From NCBI RefSeq assembly GCF_000013345.1, contig NC_007777.1, forward strand, positions 310,001 through 374,000: 64,000 bases of DNA. The letters are read 5' to 3'. The number at the start of each line of letters is the position of its first letter. The stretch's first letter is position 1. A program made the position numbers and the translations under genes. This DNA comes from Frankia casuarinae. GTDB taxonomy: Bacteria > Actinomycetota > Actinomycetes > Frankiales > Frankiaceae. The notes below the pieces were generated by a model, which saw nothing but the letters and a program-made list of their open reading frames with translations, had not been told where the DNA came from and did not search any database. Shown piece by piece: positions 24,095-34,932 of this stretch.

Positions 24095-24808
24095 GTGATC
24101 GGGATCGAGGTACGCACGCTTCGGGTGTTCGCCGACGAGACGGGCGCCGGCGGCAGCCTGCTCGCCGTGGTGCTGGATGCCGCGAAGCTGCTGCCCGACG
24201 CGCGGGAGCGGTCCGTCGTCGCGCGCCGACTGGGCTGCCCCGCCACGGTCTTCGTCGACGACCCGGAGTTGGCGGAGCTGGCCACCTTTACGCCCACCGG
24301 GGAGCTGCCCATGGCGGGGCACGCCTTGGTGGGGTCGGCCTGGCTGTTGGGTCGGCTGCTCGGTGGCCATCCGGAGATCCTCCGCCCGGCCGGCGGCGAG
24401 GCGGTCAGCTGGCAGGAGCAGGGCCGGGTCTGGGTCCGCGGCGCCCTGGCCGCCGTGCCCTGCTGGTGGCATGAGATGCTCGCGGACCCGGGCCAGGTCG
24501 ACGCGCTCGACCTGCCCCGTCCACCCGCCGAGGACCTGACCCAGCTCTGGGCGTGGGAGGATGAGCCGGGCGGGGTCGTGCGGGCCCGGGCCTTCGCCAG
24601 CAGGCACGGCGTCACCGAGGACGAGGCCTGCGGGTCGGCTTCCATGCGACTGGCCGCGATGCTCGGGCGGCGGCTCACCATCCGGCACGGCGCCGGTTCG
24701 ATTGTGCTCGCGCAGCCGGGTCCGCCCGGCCACGCCGATGTCGGCGGCCTGGTGGTCGAGGACGAGACGAGGTTCCTCGCCGATCTCGACGAGTTCCTCG
24801 CCCGGTGA
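24095..24808 (+). CDS. PhzF-family isomerase-like protein
   Basis: 237 residues from GTG 24095 with GGGAGG upstream. The family signatures are FADETGAGGSLLAVVLDA near the start, TPTGELPMAGHALVGSAWLL (residues about 65-85) and the second-domain repeat DEACGSASMRLAAMLGRRL. It has the diaminopimelate-epimerase-like double fold. PhzF itself isomerises a phenazine precursor, but most homologues, including this one without other phenazine genes, have unknown substrates. Shorter than the usual 260-300 residues. Confidence 0.82.
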   Translation: MIGIEVRTLRVFADETGAGGSLLAVVLDAAKLLPDARERSVVARRLGCPATVFVDDPELAELATFTPTGELPMAGHALVGSAWLLGRLLGGHPEILRPAGGEAVSWQEQGRVWVRGALAAVPCWWHEMLADPGQVDALDLPRPPAEDLTQLWAWEDEPGGVVRARAFASRHGVTEDEACGSASMRLAAMLGRRLTIRHGAGSIVLAQPGPPGHADVGGLVVEDETRFLADLDEFLAR

Positions 24809-25012
24809 CGGTGCCGTTCGGCGCGGCCACGGCCGGACACCACGGGGACCAAGCCTGAGAGTGTAGGTGCCGAGCGAGGCGACTGGCACCCTTTGTGGGT
24901 ACCGGGTTACGGCTGCGTGGTGGCTGCCGAGATGCGGACCGGGTCGGATAGGCGTAGCTTTGGATCCCGGTAGCTCTCCGCTGGGTATCCGCCCATGGGC
25001 TGCGAGGTGGTC

Positions 25013-25774
25013 ATGGCCGAGACGTTGGTGACCTTGGTGGAGGCCGCGCATCAGGATGCCGTCCGTCTGATCGAGCTCTCGCGCGACGTCGGTGCCCACG
25101 GTGACGTGGATGGTCCGTCGACCGACCCGCGGCAGGCGCTGCGCGCCAGCGACGCGGCCGTGGCCGCCGTCTCCGCGCACCTGAGCGCGATGGAGTCGGT
25201 GGTCTACCCGGAGATGGCCCGCCGGGTCGTGGGCGGCCGGGCGCGGGTGGCGGACCTGGGCCGCTTGGCGCGGCGCTGCTCCTCGGTGATGCGCGGCATT
25301 GAACAGTACGTCCAGGGGGACCTCAACCGGCCCGCGGAGCCGGTCGCGAACCTGCGCCGGGATCTGGCCGCGTTGATGGTCGAACATGCGACGCTGGAGG
25401 ACGAACTTCTGCGTGAGCTGATGGCCGAGCTGTCCGACGACGAGCGCCGGGATCTCCTCGACCGCTTCTCCGACGCGATGCGCCACGCTCCGACCCGACC
25501 GCATCCGCACCTTCTGCACAGCAGGCTGTTCGGTGGAAGCCTGGCGGCCCGCCTGACGGGCTACTGGGATCACCTGCTCGACGTGATGGACGCCCGGGAG
25601 GTGCCCGGCGCGCCGAGGCGGGCCCCGGTGCCCGCCGGGCTGTGGGGCTGGTACCTGCTGGGCCGTCCCACGGCGCCGGCTGCGGGTGAGACCCCGTCAG
25701 GGAAGGAAGGCGCGCAGGGCGACACCACCGCTGGTAGCCACAACGTCACTGGTGGCCACATCGCCGCTCATTGA
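25013..25774 (+). CDS. Hemerythrin/HHE-like helical protein
   Basis: 253 residues from ATG 25013 (GAGGTGG upstream). The N-terminal 170 residues form a four-helix pattern: VEAAHQDAVRLIELSRDVGA, SAHLSAMESVVYPEMARRVV, LMVEHATLEDELLRELMAEL, APTRPHPHLLHSRL. The His/Glu spacing (HLSAMESVVYPE, EHATLEDE, HPHLLH) resembles HHE domains that bind non-haem iron, though not all ligands are certain. The last 70 residues are low-complexity. Function unknown. Confidence 0.65.
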   Translation: MAETLVTLVEAAHQDAVRLIELSRDVGAHGDVDGPSTDPRQALRASDAAVAAVSAHLSAMESVVYPEMARRVVGGRARVADLGRLARRCSSVMRGIEQYVQGDLNRPAEPVANLRRDLAALMVEHATLEDELLRELMAELSDDERRDLLDRFSDAMRHAPTRPHPHLLHSRLFGGSLAARLTGYWDHLLDVMDAREVPGAPRRAPVPAGLWGWYLLGRPTAPAAGETPSGKEGAQGDTTAGSHNVTGGHIAAH

Positions 25775-26010
25775 TCCGTCCTTGCGACTGCCGTCGTTTC
25801 CGTAGGCCCACCATGTCTTCCTGAGCCCGGTCTTCCGGAGCCCGTCGCGCTCTGTCTTCCTGACGGTCTTCCTGGCCGCGGTCCACTCCGGTTCGGCGTT
25901 CCGATGCGCACGGGCGCCGTGGTCGTGCCATGCTTCGAGTCCGGGTTGGGCCGGTATGGCCTCGTGTCGTGCAATGCCGAGGAGATGTGTCAGGAACCGA
26001 GGGCACCGCG

Positions 26011-27182
26011 ATGCGGGCGCCGAACGCTGATCCCGTAAAAGTGATCTGGCCGGTGCTGTTGGTCGAGGATGATGATGCCGACGCCTATCTGGTGTCCGAG
26101 CTCCTCGACGAGGTCTCCGCTCCGGTCGAGCTGACCCGGGTGCGCACGGTGGCCGAAGCCGCCCGTCGCAGCGAGCACGTCGCGTGCGTGCTGCTGGATC
26201 TCGGGCTGCCGGACAGCGAGGGCCTGTCGGCGCTACGCCGGTTGCTCACGGTCGAGGCGGGAGCGCCGGTCGTGGTGCTCACCGGTCTGGTTGACGAGTA
26301 CCGGGGGGCGCAGGCGGTCGCCGCGGGCGCGCAGGACTATCTCGTCAAGGGTCAGGTCGACGGGCGGGACCTGGTCCGGGCCGTCCGGTACGCGATTGAG
26401 CGCAAGCGGGCCGACACCGCCGCGCAGGCGCTGCGGGAGTCGGAGCTGCTGGCGGACGAGCGGGCCCGCCTCGAACGCGGCCTGTTACCCCGGCCACTCA
26501 TCGACGACGGCCGGTTGCATCACGACGCCCGGTACCGCCCCGGCCGGCAGCAGTCCCTGCTCGGCGGGGACTTCTACGACATGGTGTCCACCGCGGACGG
26601 CACGCTCCACGTCCTGCTCGGCGACGTCTGCGGGCACGGCCCGGACGAGGCGGCGCTCGGGGTGAGCCTGCGGATCGCGTGGCGCACGTTGGTCCTCGCC
26701 GGTGTTCCGGAACCCGACCGGCTCGGGTATCTCCAACGCGTGCTGGTGAGCGAGCGGGAACAGGATGAGATCTTCGCGACGGTGTGCACCCTCGCGATCG
26801 CTCCCGACCGGACCTCGGCGCGGATGCGGCTGGCCGGTCATCCGCCGCCGGCGCTGTTGCATCCGCGGCTGTCGGCGCTGCCGGGCGACGTCGTCGGTCC
26901 GGCTCTTGGCATCGTCGACGACGACCTCTCCGAGGAGGTGCGGATCGAGCTCGGGCCGCACTGGGCGCTCCTGCTCGCCACGGACGGCCTGCTGGAGGGG
27001 CGGGAGGGACCGGGCGGGGAACCGCTGGGCTGGGAGGGCGTGCTGCCCGAGATCGCCAAACTCTGGCCCGCCGACGACCCCGACGGGCTGCTCGACAACC
27101 TGATCGACCGGGTGGAGGCGCGCAATGGCGGCCCGCTGACCGACGACGTCGCGCTCCTGCTGCTGATCTGGGGTGCCGGCTG

Positions 27183-27183
<1 letters not shown>
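26011..27183 (+). CDS. Fused response regulator / PP2C-type (SpoIIE-like) phosphatase
   Basis: 390 residues from ATG 26011. The N-terminal receiver (LLVEDDDADAYLVSELLDEV, phospho-acceptor in CVLLDLGLPDSEGLSALRRL, Lys in DYLVKGQVDG) is followed by a coiled linker and an SpoIIE-type metal-dependent phosphatase (RQQSLLGGDFYDMV, LHVLLGDVCGHGPDEAALGV, LADG-like ATDGLLEG, terminal DDVALLLL). Such proteins control anti-sigma partner switches or general stress signalling. Its stop overlaps the start of the histidine kinase by one base, so the two are translationally coupled. Confidence 0.93.
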
Positions 27184-28814
<1,631 letters not shown>

Positions 28815-28828
28815 GTCGCCTCATCGCC

Positions 28829-28834
28829 TAGAGT
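28829..28834 (+). promoter_or_regulatory. Candidate -10 element for a leaderless gene
   Basis: TAGAGT (TANNNT type) ends seven bases before the ATG at 28842, and there is no ribosome site between them. This suggests a leaderless mRNA for the downstream gene. Confidence 0.4.
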
Positions 28835-28841
28835 GCCGCAC

Positions 28842-29504
28842 ATGATGGGGTCAGGAGCGGTTCTCACCCGGCCAGGGGCCCGTGCGCAGCGGCGGGAGCT
28901 CGCGGACCTGCTGGCCGAGCGTGGCCCGGCGGCGTCCACCCTCTGCGCCGGATGGACGAACCATGATCTGGTGGCGCACCTGGTCACCCGCGAGCGGGTG
29001 CCGTGGGCCGCTCCCGGGCTCATCGTCGGTCGGCTGCACGGCATCACGGAGCGGGCCGAGCGGGCCACCATGCGGGCCCACACCTTTCCCGAGTTGGTCG
29101 AGACGTTCCGTGCCGGGCCGCCGTGGTGGCAGCCGACCCGCATCGGCCTGATCGACGATGCCATGAACCTGGTCGAGTTCTTCGTGCACGCCGAGGACAT
29201 CCGCCGCGCCGCCCCTGGCTGGGAGCCTCGCGAGCTTGACACCAGAAGCCGTGACGCGATGTGGACCGCTCTGCTGCTGATCGGGTTCGCCGGGTTCCGG
29301 CGAGCCGGCCTGGGTGTCGTGGCGGAGCGTACGGACGCTCCTGGCCGGCGCGCCTTGCACGGCGGCGAGCCGGTGGTGGAGATCGTCGGGCCACCTGAGG
29401 AGATCGTGCTGTACGCGTTCGGGCGGGGCCAGGTCGCCCGGGTCGAGCTGCGCGGTTCCGACGCCGACATCGAGCGGTTCCGCGCGGCTCCCACCGGTCC
29501 CTAG
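28842..29504 (+). CDS. TIGR03085-like metal-binding protein (DinB/mycothiol-dependent fold)
   Basis: 220 residues from ATG 28842. The N-terminal half matches the DinB-like actinobacterial family: RRELADLLAERGPAASTLCA followed by GWTNHDLVAHLVTRERVPW, and the second motif NLVEFFVHAEDIRRAAPGWE provides the third His of a metal site. These proteins are related to mycothiol-dependent enzymes, but the reaction of this subfamily is unknown. The gene follows the sensor kinase with a short spacer but has its own candidate promoter. Confidence 0.82.
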   Translation: MMGSGAVLTRPGARAQRRELADLLAERGPAASTLCAGWTNHDLVAHLVTRERVPWAAPGLIVGRLHGITERAERATMRAHTFPELVETFRAGPPWWQPTRIGLIDDAMNLVEFFVHAEDIRRAAPGWEPRELDTRSRDAMWTALLLIGFAGFRRAGLGVVAERTDAPGRRALHGGEPVVEIVGPPEEIVLYAFGRGQVARVELRGSDADIERFRAAPTGP

Positions 29505-29571
29505 CTCCCGGCGGCTGCGATCCGGTCGGAGCCGTGCCGCTATCGGGGCGGGGCGTTACCAGAGCAAGGCG

Positions 29572-30903
29572 CTACCAGAGCGAGGCGTAGGTGGCCGCGC
29601 CAGCGGGATGCTCTGTCGGGTTCACCAGGGAGGAGTGCACGTTCCCGGGTGACGAATCGCTGAAGTACGTCTCGTAGGCGAGGATGTCGCGGTTCGCGGC
29701 GAACGTCTGGTACATGTTGCGGATGTACACCGGGTTGTCGCCGCCGGCCTGGCCGGCGCGGCCCGCCCCGGTATCACTCTTCCCGACGAGTCCCCATTCT
29801 GGGACCGAGAACTGCTTGCCGTGCTGGCGGGCGAACGCGATCGTCGAGCAGAGCCCGGCTTCGGCGTGACACTGACTGGCGAAGGCAGCGTCGTCCGTGC
29901 TCGCCGGCCATTGGTCGTAGCTGTCGATGCCGATGATGTCGACGTACTGGTCACCGGGGTAGACGGCCCAGGCTCCGCTGCTGTGCGCATTCAGCGCCCA
30001 GTCGATGCGGGCCTGCGGATCCGTCGAGCGGATCGCGCTGACAACCTGGCGGAAGCAGTTCACCCAGGTGGTGGGGTTGGTCTTGGAGACCGACCACGGG
30101 AACCAGTCGCCGTTGAACTCCCAGGCGAGCCGGATGACGCTCGCCGGGCGGCCCTTCGCCACCAGCCACCGGCCGAAGTCCGCCCAGTGGCCGTTGTAGG
30201 CGCCGCTCGCGCAGGAGTTCATGTCCCCACCGCCCGTGGGGTAGAAGGACTGCGAGATGACCCAGGTGCCGGCGAAGGTCGAGAACTTCTCCGGGCCCGA
30301 GCCGAGCCACGGGTTCGTCATGGTCTGCCAGCTCGACCTGTCGGTGAAGGTGAGCACGACGTTGACCGGCGAGCCGCGGAAGCTCTCCCAGGCCCGCACC
30401 TGCGTCATCGTCCCCGCGGCGACGCCGCTCATGCCGCCGGGCACCGAACCGCCCCCACCACCGACGGGGATAACGGGCACTTGTACCGCAGGCTTCGTGA
30501 CCCGGGCCGCGGCGCCGGGGGTCGTCGGCCTGGCGGTGGTCCGTGGGGCCGTACCGGCCGGGGTGCCCGCGGGCACCGGGGCGGGCGACGGCGAGCCGAC
30601 GGTCGCGCGGGAGTTTCCGCCGGTCGTGCCCGCCGAGGCGCTGCCCGCCGAGAGGCTGGGTTGCACCCGGAGGTCATCGCCGTGTCGGGGCTTCCCGTGC
30701 TGGATGGCGGTGGCCTCGACTGTCGCCGAGCCCTCGCCCCCGGTGTCGCGTTCGGGGACGAGGGTCCACCCGACTACGGCGGCGACCAGAGCCATCACGC
30801 CTAGCGACGCGATCCAGGCAGGGTGACGCGGACGGCGGCGCCCGCGCCGGGAACCGGATCGGACTCTCGGCGGGCTGGGATTGCCCTCCGCTCGGTGCTT
30901 CAC
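29572..30903 (-). CDS. Secreted/anchored GH26-like glycoside hydrolase
   Basis: 443 residues from GTG 30903 with GGAGGG nine bases upstream. The N-terminus is strongly basic, followed by one hydrophobic segment (IASLGVMALVAAVVGWTLV), then a Pro/Thr/Ala-rich stalk to about residue 165. The catalytic domain has the layout of the beta-mannanase family. Candidate acid/base Glu is in RLAWEFNGDWFPWS and the nucleophile Glu in SVPEWGLVG, with VDIIGIDSYDQWP between them. It likely acts outside the cell on a beta-linked polysaccharide. Monocistronic. Confidence 0.85.
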   Translation of the reverse strand: MKHRAEGNPSPPRVRSGSRRGRRRPRHPAWIASLGVMALVAAVVGWTLVPERDTGGEGSATVEATAIQHGKPRHGDDLRVQPSLSAGSASAGTTGGNSRATVGSPSPAPVPAGTPAGTAPRTTARPTTPGAAARVTKPAVQVPVIPVGGGGGSVPGGMSGVAAGTMTQVRAWESFRGSPVNVVLTFTDRSSWQTMTNPWLGSGPEKFSTFAGTWVISQSFYPTGGGDMNSCASGAYNGHWADFGRWLVAKGRPASVIRLAWEFNGDWFPWSVSKTNPTTWVNCFRQVVSAIRSTDPQARIDWALNAHSSGAWAVYPGDQYVDIIGIDSYDQWPASTDDAAFASQCHAEAGLCSTIAFARQHGKQFSVPEWGLVGKSDTGAGRAGQAGGDNPVYIRNMYQTFAANRDILAYETYFSDSSPGNVHSSLVNPTEHPAGAATYASLW

Positions 30904-31386
30904 CGCGGGTATCCCTCCGTGCGTGGCAGTGTCGTCAGGACCCCCCGGGTCCCGGCTTCGGCATCGAAGCGGATGACCTCCATGTCGCACAGCAGCCTGA
31001 GACGGACCGGACCGGCCTCCGGTCGCCCCCTCGACGCCGGCTGCCGTGTCTAGATAGTTCGGACGAGACACTACACCGACGTGCTAGGCCGACTTGTCGG
31101 AACTCGGGGGTTTCGGGCGGTGAGGCTCTCGGGTGGCGTGGAGCCCGGTTGGTCGGCACGCCGGTTGGTCGACACGCTGGCTGTGCCACAATGTGCGCGC
31201 GCGGAGCCTGGGATGTGCCTGGTGGTCAACCCACCTCGCGTCACGGATTCCGCGCACGGGTCGGGGATCACGCGCCGGTGGAGTGTCCGCGGTGCCTGGT
31301 CGAGCGCCCCGGGGGTTATGCGGCCAGGCGCGGTGGCGGGGCCGTTCACCGGCTCGCCCGCCACGACGACAACAGGAGAGCACCCA
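30904..31386. promoter_or_regulatory. Divergent intergenic region (GH26-like versus CD225 gene)
   Basis: 480 bases without a convincing gene, although the downstream frame stays open through it. The CD225 gene ribosome site AGGAGAG lies at the right end. GTTGGTCGGCACGCCGG and GTTGGTCGACACGCTGG (31149-31181) form a short direct repeat. No terminator or operator is assigned. Confidence 0.35.
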
Positions 31387-31953
31387 ATGTCCCAGCCACC
31401 CGAGTACCCTCCCGCCGGCGGTCACGGTCAAGGGGGTTATGACCAGGGCGGCTACGGCCAGGGTGGTTACGGTGGCCAGGGCGGTTATGACCAGGGCGGT
31501 TACGGCCAGGGTGGTTACGGTGGCCAGGGCGGTTATGACCAGGGCGGCTACGGCCCTCCACCGCCCGGCTATGGACCCCCGCCCGGTGGGTACGGCGCGC
31601 CGCAGGGCTACGGTGCCCCGCTGGGATACGGCGGCCCGGGTGGGTTCGGCCCACCTCCGCCCTACAACCAGCCGATCCCGACCTACCTGTGGCAGTCGAT
31701 CGTGGTCACCCTGCTGTGCTGTCTGCCCGCCGGTGTGGTGGCAATCGTCTATGCCACCAAGGTGCAGAGCCGCCAGCAGATCGGCGACATCAACGGCGCG
31801 CTGGACGCCTCCAAGAAGGCCAGGATGTGGTGCATCATCTCGGCCATCTCGATCATCGTGGTGTTCCTGGTCATCCTCGTCATCGGCTTGGCCGGCGGCT
31901 TCGAGACCGATTCCAGCACGTCGTATTCGACGCTCCCACCCGCTCGCACCTGA
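31387..31953 (+). CDS. CD225/dispanin family membrane protein with Gly-Tyr repeat head
   Basis: 188 residues from ATG 31387, with AGGAGAG 6 bases upstream. Residues 10-95 are a low-complexity Gly/Tyr/Gln/Pro head (GGYDQGGYGQGGYGGQ repeats). Residues 100-175 form the CD225 domain: YLWQSIVVTLLCCLPAGVVA, IVYATKVQSRQQIGDINGAL, ASKKARMWCIISAISIIVV. This is the same fold as eukaryotic IFITM proteins, with one intramembrane and one transmembrane helix. The head could drive self-association. It is convergent with a second CD225 protein at 32024-33178. Confidence 0.9.
   Translation: MSQPPEYPPAGGHGQGGYDQGGYGQGGYGGQGGYDQGGYGQGGYGGQGGYDQGGYGPPPPGYGPPPGGYGAPQGYGAPLGYGGPGGFGPPPPYNQPIPTYLWQSIVVTLLCCLPAGVVAIVYATKVQSRQQIGDINGALDASKKARMWCIISAISIIVVFLVILVIGLAGGFETDSSTSYSTLPPART
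31425..31560. repeat. 48-base in-frame tandem repeats in the CD225 gene
   Basis: Units beginning GGTTATGACCAGGGCGGT and ending GGTGGCCAGGGC recur about 2.6 times. They encode the Gly-Tyr-Gln head. Copy number is likely to vary between strains. Confidence 0.8.
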
Positions 31954-31962
31954 AGGAGCGTG

Positions 31963-31981
31963 GCCTGACCGAGAGTCAGGC
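31963..31981. terminator. Possible bidirectional terminator hairpin
   Basis: GCCTGAC (31963-31969) pairs with GTCAGGC (31975-31981), with an alternative overlapping stem CGAGAG/CTCTCG. It lies in the 70-base gap between the convergent CD225 genes. No T-run. Confidence 0.45.
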
Positions 31982-32023
31982 TCTCGTCGTAACGGCCGTC
32001 GGCTTGGCTCGCTTGTCGGCTCG

Positions 32024-33178
32024 TCAGCCGATGGAGCTCCCGCCGCAGAGCCCCGCCATCACCGAGAGAGACGCGAGGAAGAGGAGGCCGAACACGAGTC
32101 CGGCCAGGCACCAGGCCAGGCTGCGACGCGATGCCCGGCGCGCCCCGGCGACGTCGTGGGCAAGGAGTCGATTCGACGCGCGCGAGGAGTTGATGATCCC
32201 CATCACGCCGAGCGGTGCGCACAGGAATGTCGTCAGGATCGCGAGAGCCAGGTAATTGCCGACCTTTGGCGTCGCCTCGGTCCCCGGCCGCTGCCGCGTC
32301 CGCGCGTGCCGTGGTGTCTGCGCGTGCCGTGGTGTCTGCGCGTGCCGCCGGAGCGTCTGGTGGGGTTCGGCGGGTCGGTGGGCCTGTGTTCCGGGCCAGC
32401 CCGGATGGGGGCCGGTGTCGTTGTGTCGATTCCGTGGGTAGCCGGTCGAGTAGTGATGTCCGCTCGAGTAGTAGTGACCGCCGGTGTCCCCTGGCCCAGG
32501 CCACCGCACGTTGTGCGTGTTCCACCGCAATGGTTCGGTCGGAGGCGGGCGGAACTCCTCCTCCCAGCGGCTGCGGGGCCGATCGGTCCTCGGGCGACGC
32601 TGGGTGGTGCCGGTGGTGCCGGTGGTGCCGGTGGTGCGGGATGACGGGTCGCTGATGCGTGAGCCCGACCGCGGGCCGGTGTCGGCCGCGGTCCAGGGAT
32701 CCCAGCGGGCACCGGTGTCCGTCCGGCAACCGGCGTTCGTGCGGGCGCCGGTATTCGTCCGGCCGGTGTGGTTCGTCGATCCCGGGCCGCCCGCGTCCGG
32801 TGCCGGGGACGAGGGCGACCCGGTGAGGCGGGCGTCGTACTCGTCCCGCCACCTGTCGAGGATTTCGTGGGACACGGTGAGGAGCTGCATCGTGCGCATG
32901 GACTGTGCGTCCCGGCTGGCGGGATTGTCGGGGTGATGAGCCCGGACGCGGGCCCGGTACGCCCGGCGGATCTCCGCCCGGTCGGCGGTGCGCGCTACCC
33001 CGAGCACGGCGTAGGCGTCGACGCCACCGAGTTCGCGAACCAGCCGGTTGAGCGGGGTCAACGTCCGATCCGCTTGACGACGTCGCCGCGGTTCCGATCG
33101 GAAGGCACCATGCGAACCGCCATTCCCCGTCGTCGGCCGGGCGCCATCAGCGGTGATGATAGGCGATCCGTCCGCCAT
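32024..33178 (-). CDS. J-domain protein with C-terminal CD225-like membrane domain
   Basis: 384 residues from ATG 33178. Residues 35-105 form a J-domain (DAYAVLGVARTADRAEIRRA, HPD in RAHHPDNPASRD), which normally stimulates an Hsp70. A long Thr/Arg/Gly/His-rich low-complexity middle (TTGTTGTTQ, RHAQTPRHAQTPRHA) follows. Residues about 305-380 look like a CD225 module: NYLALAILTTFLCAPLGVMG, IINSSRASNRLLAHDVAGAR, SLAWCLAGLVFGLLFLASL. The gene begins 39 bases after the permease remnant, so it was originally the last gene downstream of the ABC exporter operon. Confidence 0.85.
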   Translation of the reverse strand: MADGSPIITADGARPTTGNGGSHGAFRSEPRRRRQADRTLTPLNRLVRELGGVDAYAVLGVARTADRAEIRRAYRARVRAHHPDNPASRDAQSMRTMQLLTVSHEILDRWRDEYDARLTGSPSSPAPDAGGPGSTNHTGRTNTGARTNAGCRTDTGARWDPWTAADTGPRSGSRISDPSSRTTGTTGTTGTTQRRPRTDRPRSRWEEEFRPPPTEPLRWNTHNVRWPGPGDTGGHYYSSGHHYSTGYPRNRHNDTGPHPGWPGTQAHRPAEPHQTLRRHAQTPRHAQTPRHARTRQRPGTEATPKVGNYLALAILTTFLCAPLGVMGIINSSRASNRLLAHDVAGARRASRRSLAWCLAGLVFGLLFLASLSVMAGLCGGSSIG

Positions 33179-33216
33179 CAGTCCGCCATTCGTCTGCCTT
33201 TGGCAGATTCGTGCTG

Positions 33217-33313
33217 TCAGGCCGTGACGTCCCGGCGGGCCAGGCTCACCGCCCCGACCACCGCCGCACCGGCGGCATACAGACCTCCGACCAGCAGCGC
33301 CGACCCGTAGCCG
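33217..33313 (-). pseudogene. ABC-2 permease, C-terminal remnant
   Basis: The minus frame reads GYGSALLVGGLYAAGAAVVG then AVSLARRDVTA and stop. This is a last membrane helix with the short charged end characteristic of ABC-2 exporter permeases. It is cut at 33313 exactly where the inverted repeat of the IS4-family element begins. The matching ATPase start survives 7.2 kb away at 40476-40689. Confidence 0.75.
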
Positions 33314-34882
33314 CAATGCCACTTCCACTAAGTCGATCAAGCTGCTACCTGGGGTTTCGTGGGGTTGGCGAGCCTGATCGTGGGCGGGGCGTGGTGGCGG
33401 AGGCCGCGCTGGCCGGGTTTCTTGACCGGATACTGGTTGTGGCGCGCCCGGCGGACGACGCGGGGGTAGGTGCGTTCGCGGCGGGTGTTGAGCCGGGTCG
33501 GTCGGGTGATGTCGGTGGCGGTCTCACCCTGAGTGCGTGCCCGCTGGTCAGGGGGAAAAAGCCGGGTCGGTGACGACCCGGTCCCGGATGATCCTCACAG
33601 CGCGTTTGAACTTGATCCGGTCGGGGTCGATCCCGGCGGCGGTCGCGGCCTGGCAGGTCAGCGCACTGATCGCGTGGTGGGTGAGCAGGTAGCCGTAGAT
33701 CTCCTGGTAGACGGTGTCGGGGTGCTTCGAGCGCAGGACCTTCCCCGGGCCACGTAGGTAGGTCTTGAGCTGCTTGTTGCCGATCTCGTGTTCCCATCTT
33801 TGCCGATACGCCCCGGCCAGGGCGGTCGCGGTCGCCTCCCGCGGGTCACAGATCGTGGTGAGCAGGCCGATGATCTCGTGTTTCCCGTCGCCGTCGCGGT
33901 CGGGCACGTCGTACTCGACGAGACGGGCGTAGCGGGCCTTCGCCGGATCGAGTACCTCACCGGCCCGGGCCGCGGCGACGAGTGCGTCCCGCGCCTTCCC
34001 ACCGATCTTCGGGTTGACTAGGACCGTCAGGTACGAGCCGTCGGACAACGCGCGTAGCGGCGGCAGCCGCAGGCTGGCCTTGACCCGCCACAGCAACGCC
34101 GCGCCGGTGTCCGCGGCGGTGCACCAGTCCGTCCAGGAGTAGAAGTTGCGGTCCGCGAGCAGAAGCCAGCGTTCAGCCAGCCGCGGGTACAGGGTGCGGG
34201 CCGGGGCCTGCTCGCTGGCGGGCTTCGCCCCACCGGCCGGGCCGAACGCGGCCAGCACCGGCGCGTGCGAGGCGCACTCGGACACGGTGACCGCGCGGAC
34301 CTTCGGGAGCGCCCCCGGCGCGCCGTCACGGCCCGCGGGCAGGCCGAACGCGGCGACGTTCTCCCTGGACGCGGGCACGTCCCACTCCAGTCCGTCGATA
34401 CTCATCAGCCGCCACGGGCCGAGGAACGCCCCGACCGTGTCGAGGTCCGCGACCGGCCCGGCGACCTGGCAGAACAGTTCCGCCAGCGGCGCTGAACCGA
34501 GCCGCTGGCGGGCTTTCGTCAACCCGCCCGAGGTCGGTTCCCACCGCGGCCCCACCACATCGAGATCGTCCAGGGTGGCGGCGAGCCGGCACGCGACCGC
34601 CTCGTAGTCGTCGTCCGCGAACAACGCGAGCGCCATCACGAAGTAGACCGCGACCCGCGGCGGGATCGTCGTGTCGGAACGCCGGGCACCTCTCCCGGTC
34701 GCCTCGATCGCCCCATCAACCGCGTCCCGCGAGACGAACGACGTCAGGACCCCCAACGAGATCCAGTCCGTCAGCTGGCTACCCGTGTCCGTCACAGCCC
34801 AGGATCATGCCGTCAACCCGGCAGATCCACCCGAACCGACACACCACAGCCAGCCAAGATCCAAATAGTGGAAGTGGCATTG
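33314..34882 (-). mobile_element. IS4-family insertion sequence
   Basis: Perfect 17-base terminal inverted repeats: CAATGCCACTTCCACTA at 33314-33330 and its inverse at 34866-34882. One transposase gene fills the element (1569 bases). The flanks (ACCCGTAGCCG and GGACTAGGCCC) are not repeated, so no target duplication remains. One flank was probably lost in a deletion or replaced by the next IS. Confidence 0.9.
33548..34795 (-). CDS. IS4-family transposase
   Basis: 415 residues. An N-terminal IS4 helper domain (LTDWISLGVLTSFVSRDAVD, VYFVMALALFADDDYEAVAC, LTKARQRLGSAPLAELF) is followed by the DDE core. First Asp in LMSIDGLEWDVPA, second in LLLADRNFYSW, and the Y-R-E signature in YRQRWEHEIGNKQLKTYLRG. 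It appears intact and potentially active. It reads toward the permease remnant. Confidence 0.93.
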   Translation of the reverse strand: MTDTGSQLTDWISLGVLTSFVSRDAVDGAIEATGRGARRSDTTIPPRVAVYFVMALALFADDDYEAVACRLAATLDDLDVVGPRWEPTSGGLTKARQRLGSAPLAELFCQVAGPVADLDTVGAFLGPWRLMSIDGLEWDVPASRENVAAFGLPAGRDGAPGALPKVRAVTVSECASHAPVLAAFGPAGGAKPASEQAPARTLYPRLAERWLLLADRNFYSWTDWCTAADTGAALLWRVKASLRLPPLRALSDGSYLTVLVNPKIGGKARDALVAAARAGEVLDPAKARYARLVEYDVPDRDGDGKHEIIGLLTTICDPREATATALAGAYRQRWEHEIGNKQLKTYLRGPGKVLRSKHPDTVYQEIYGYLLTHHAISALTCQAATAAGIDPDRIKFKRAVRIIRDRVVTDPAFSP

Positions 34883-34932
34883 GGACTAGGCCCCTTCTCC
34901 GCCAGTCTGGTCGAGCTGTATTGGGAGTGGGA

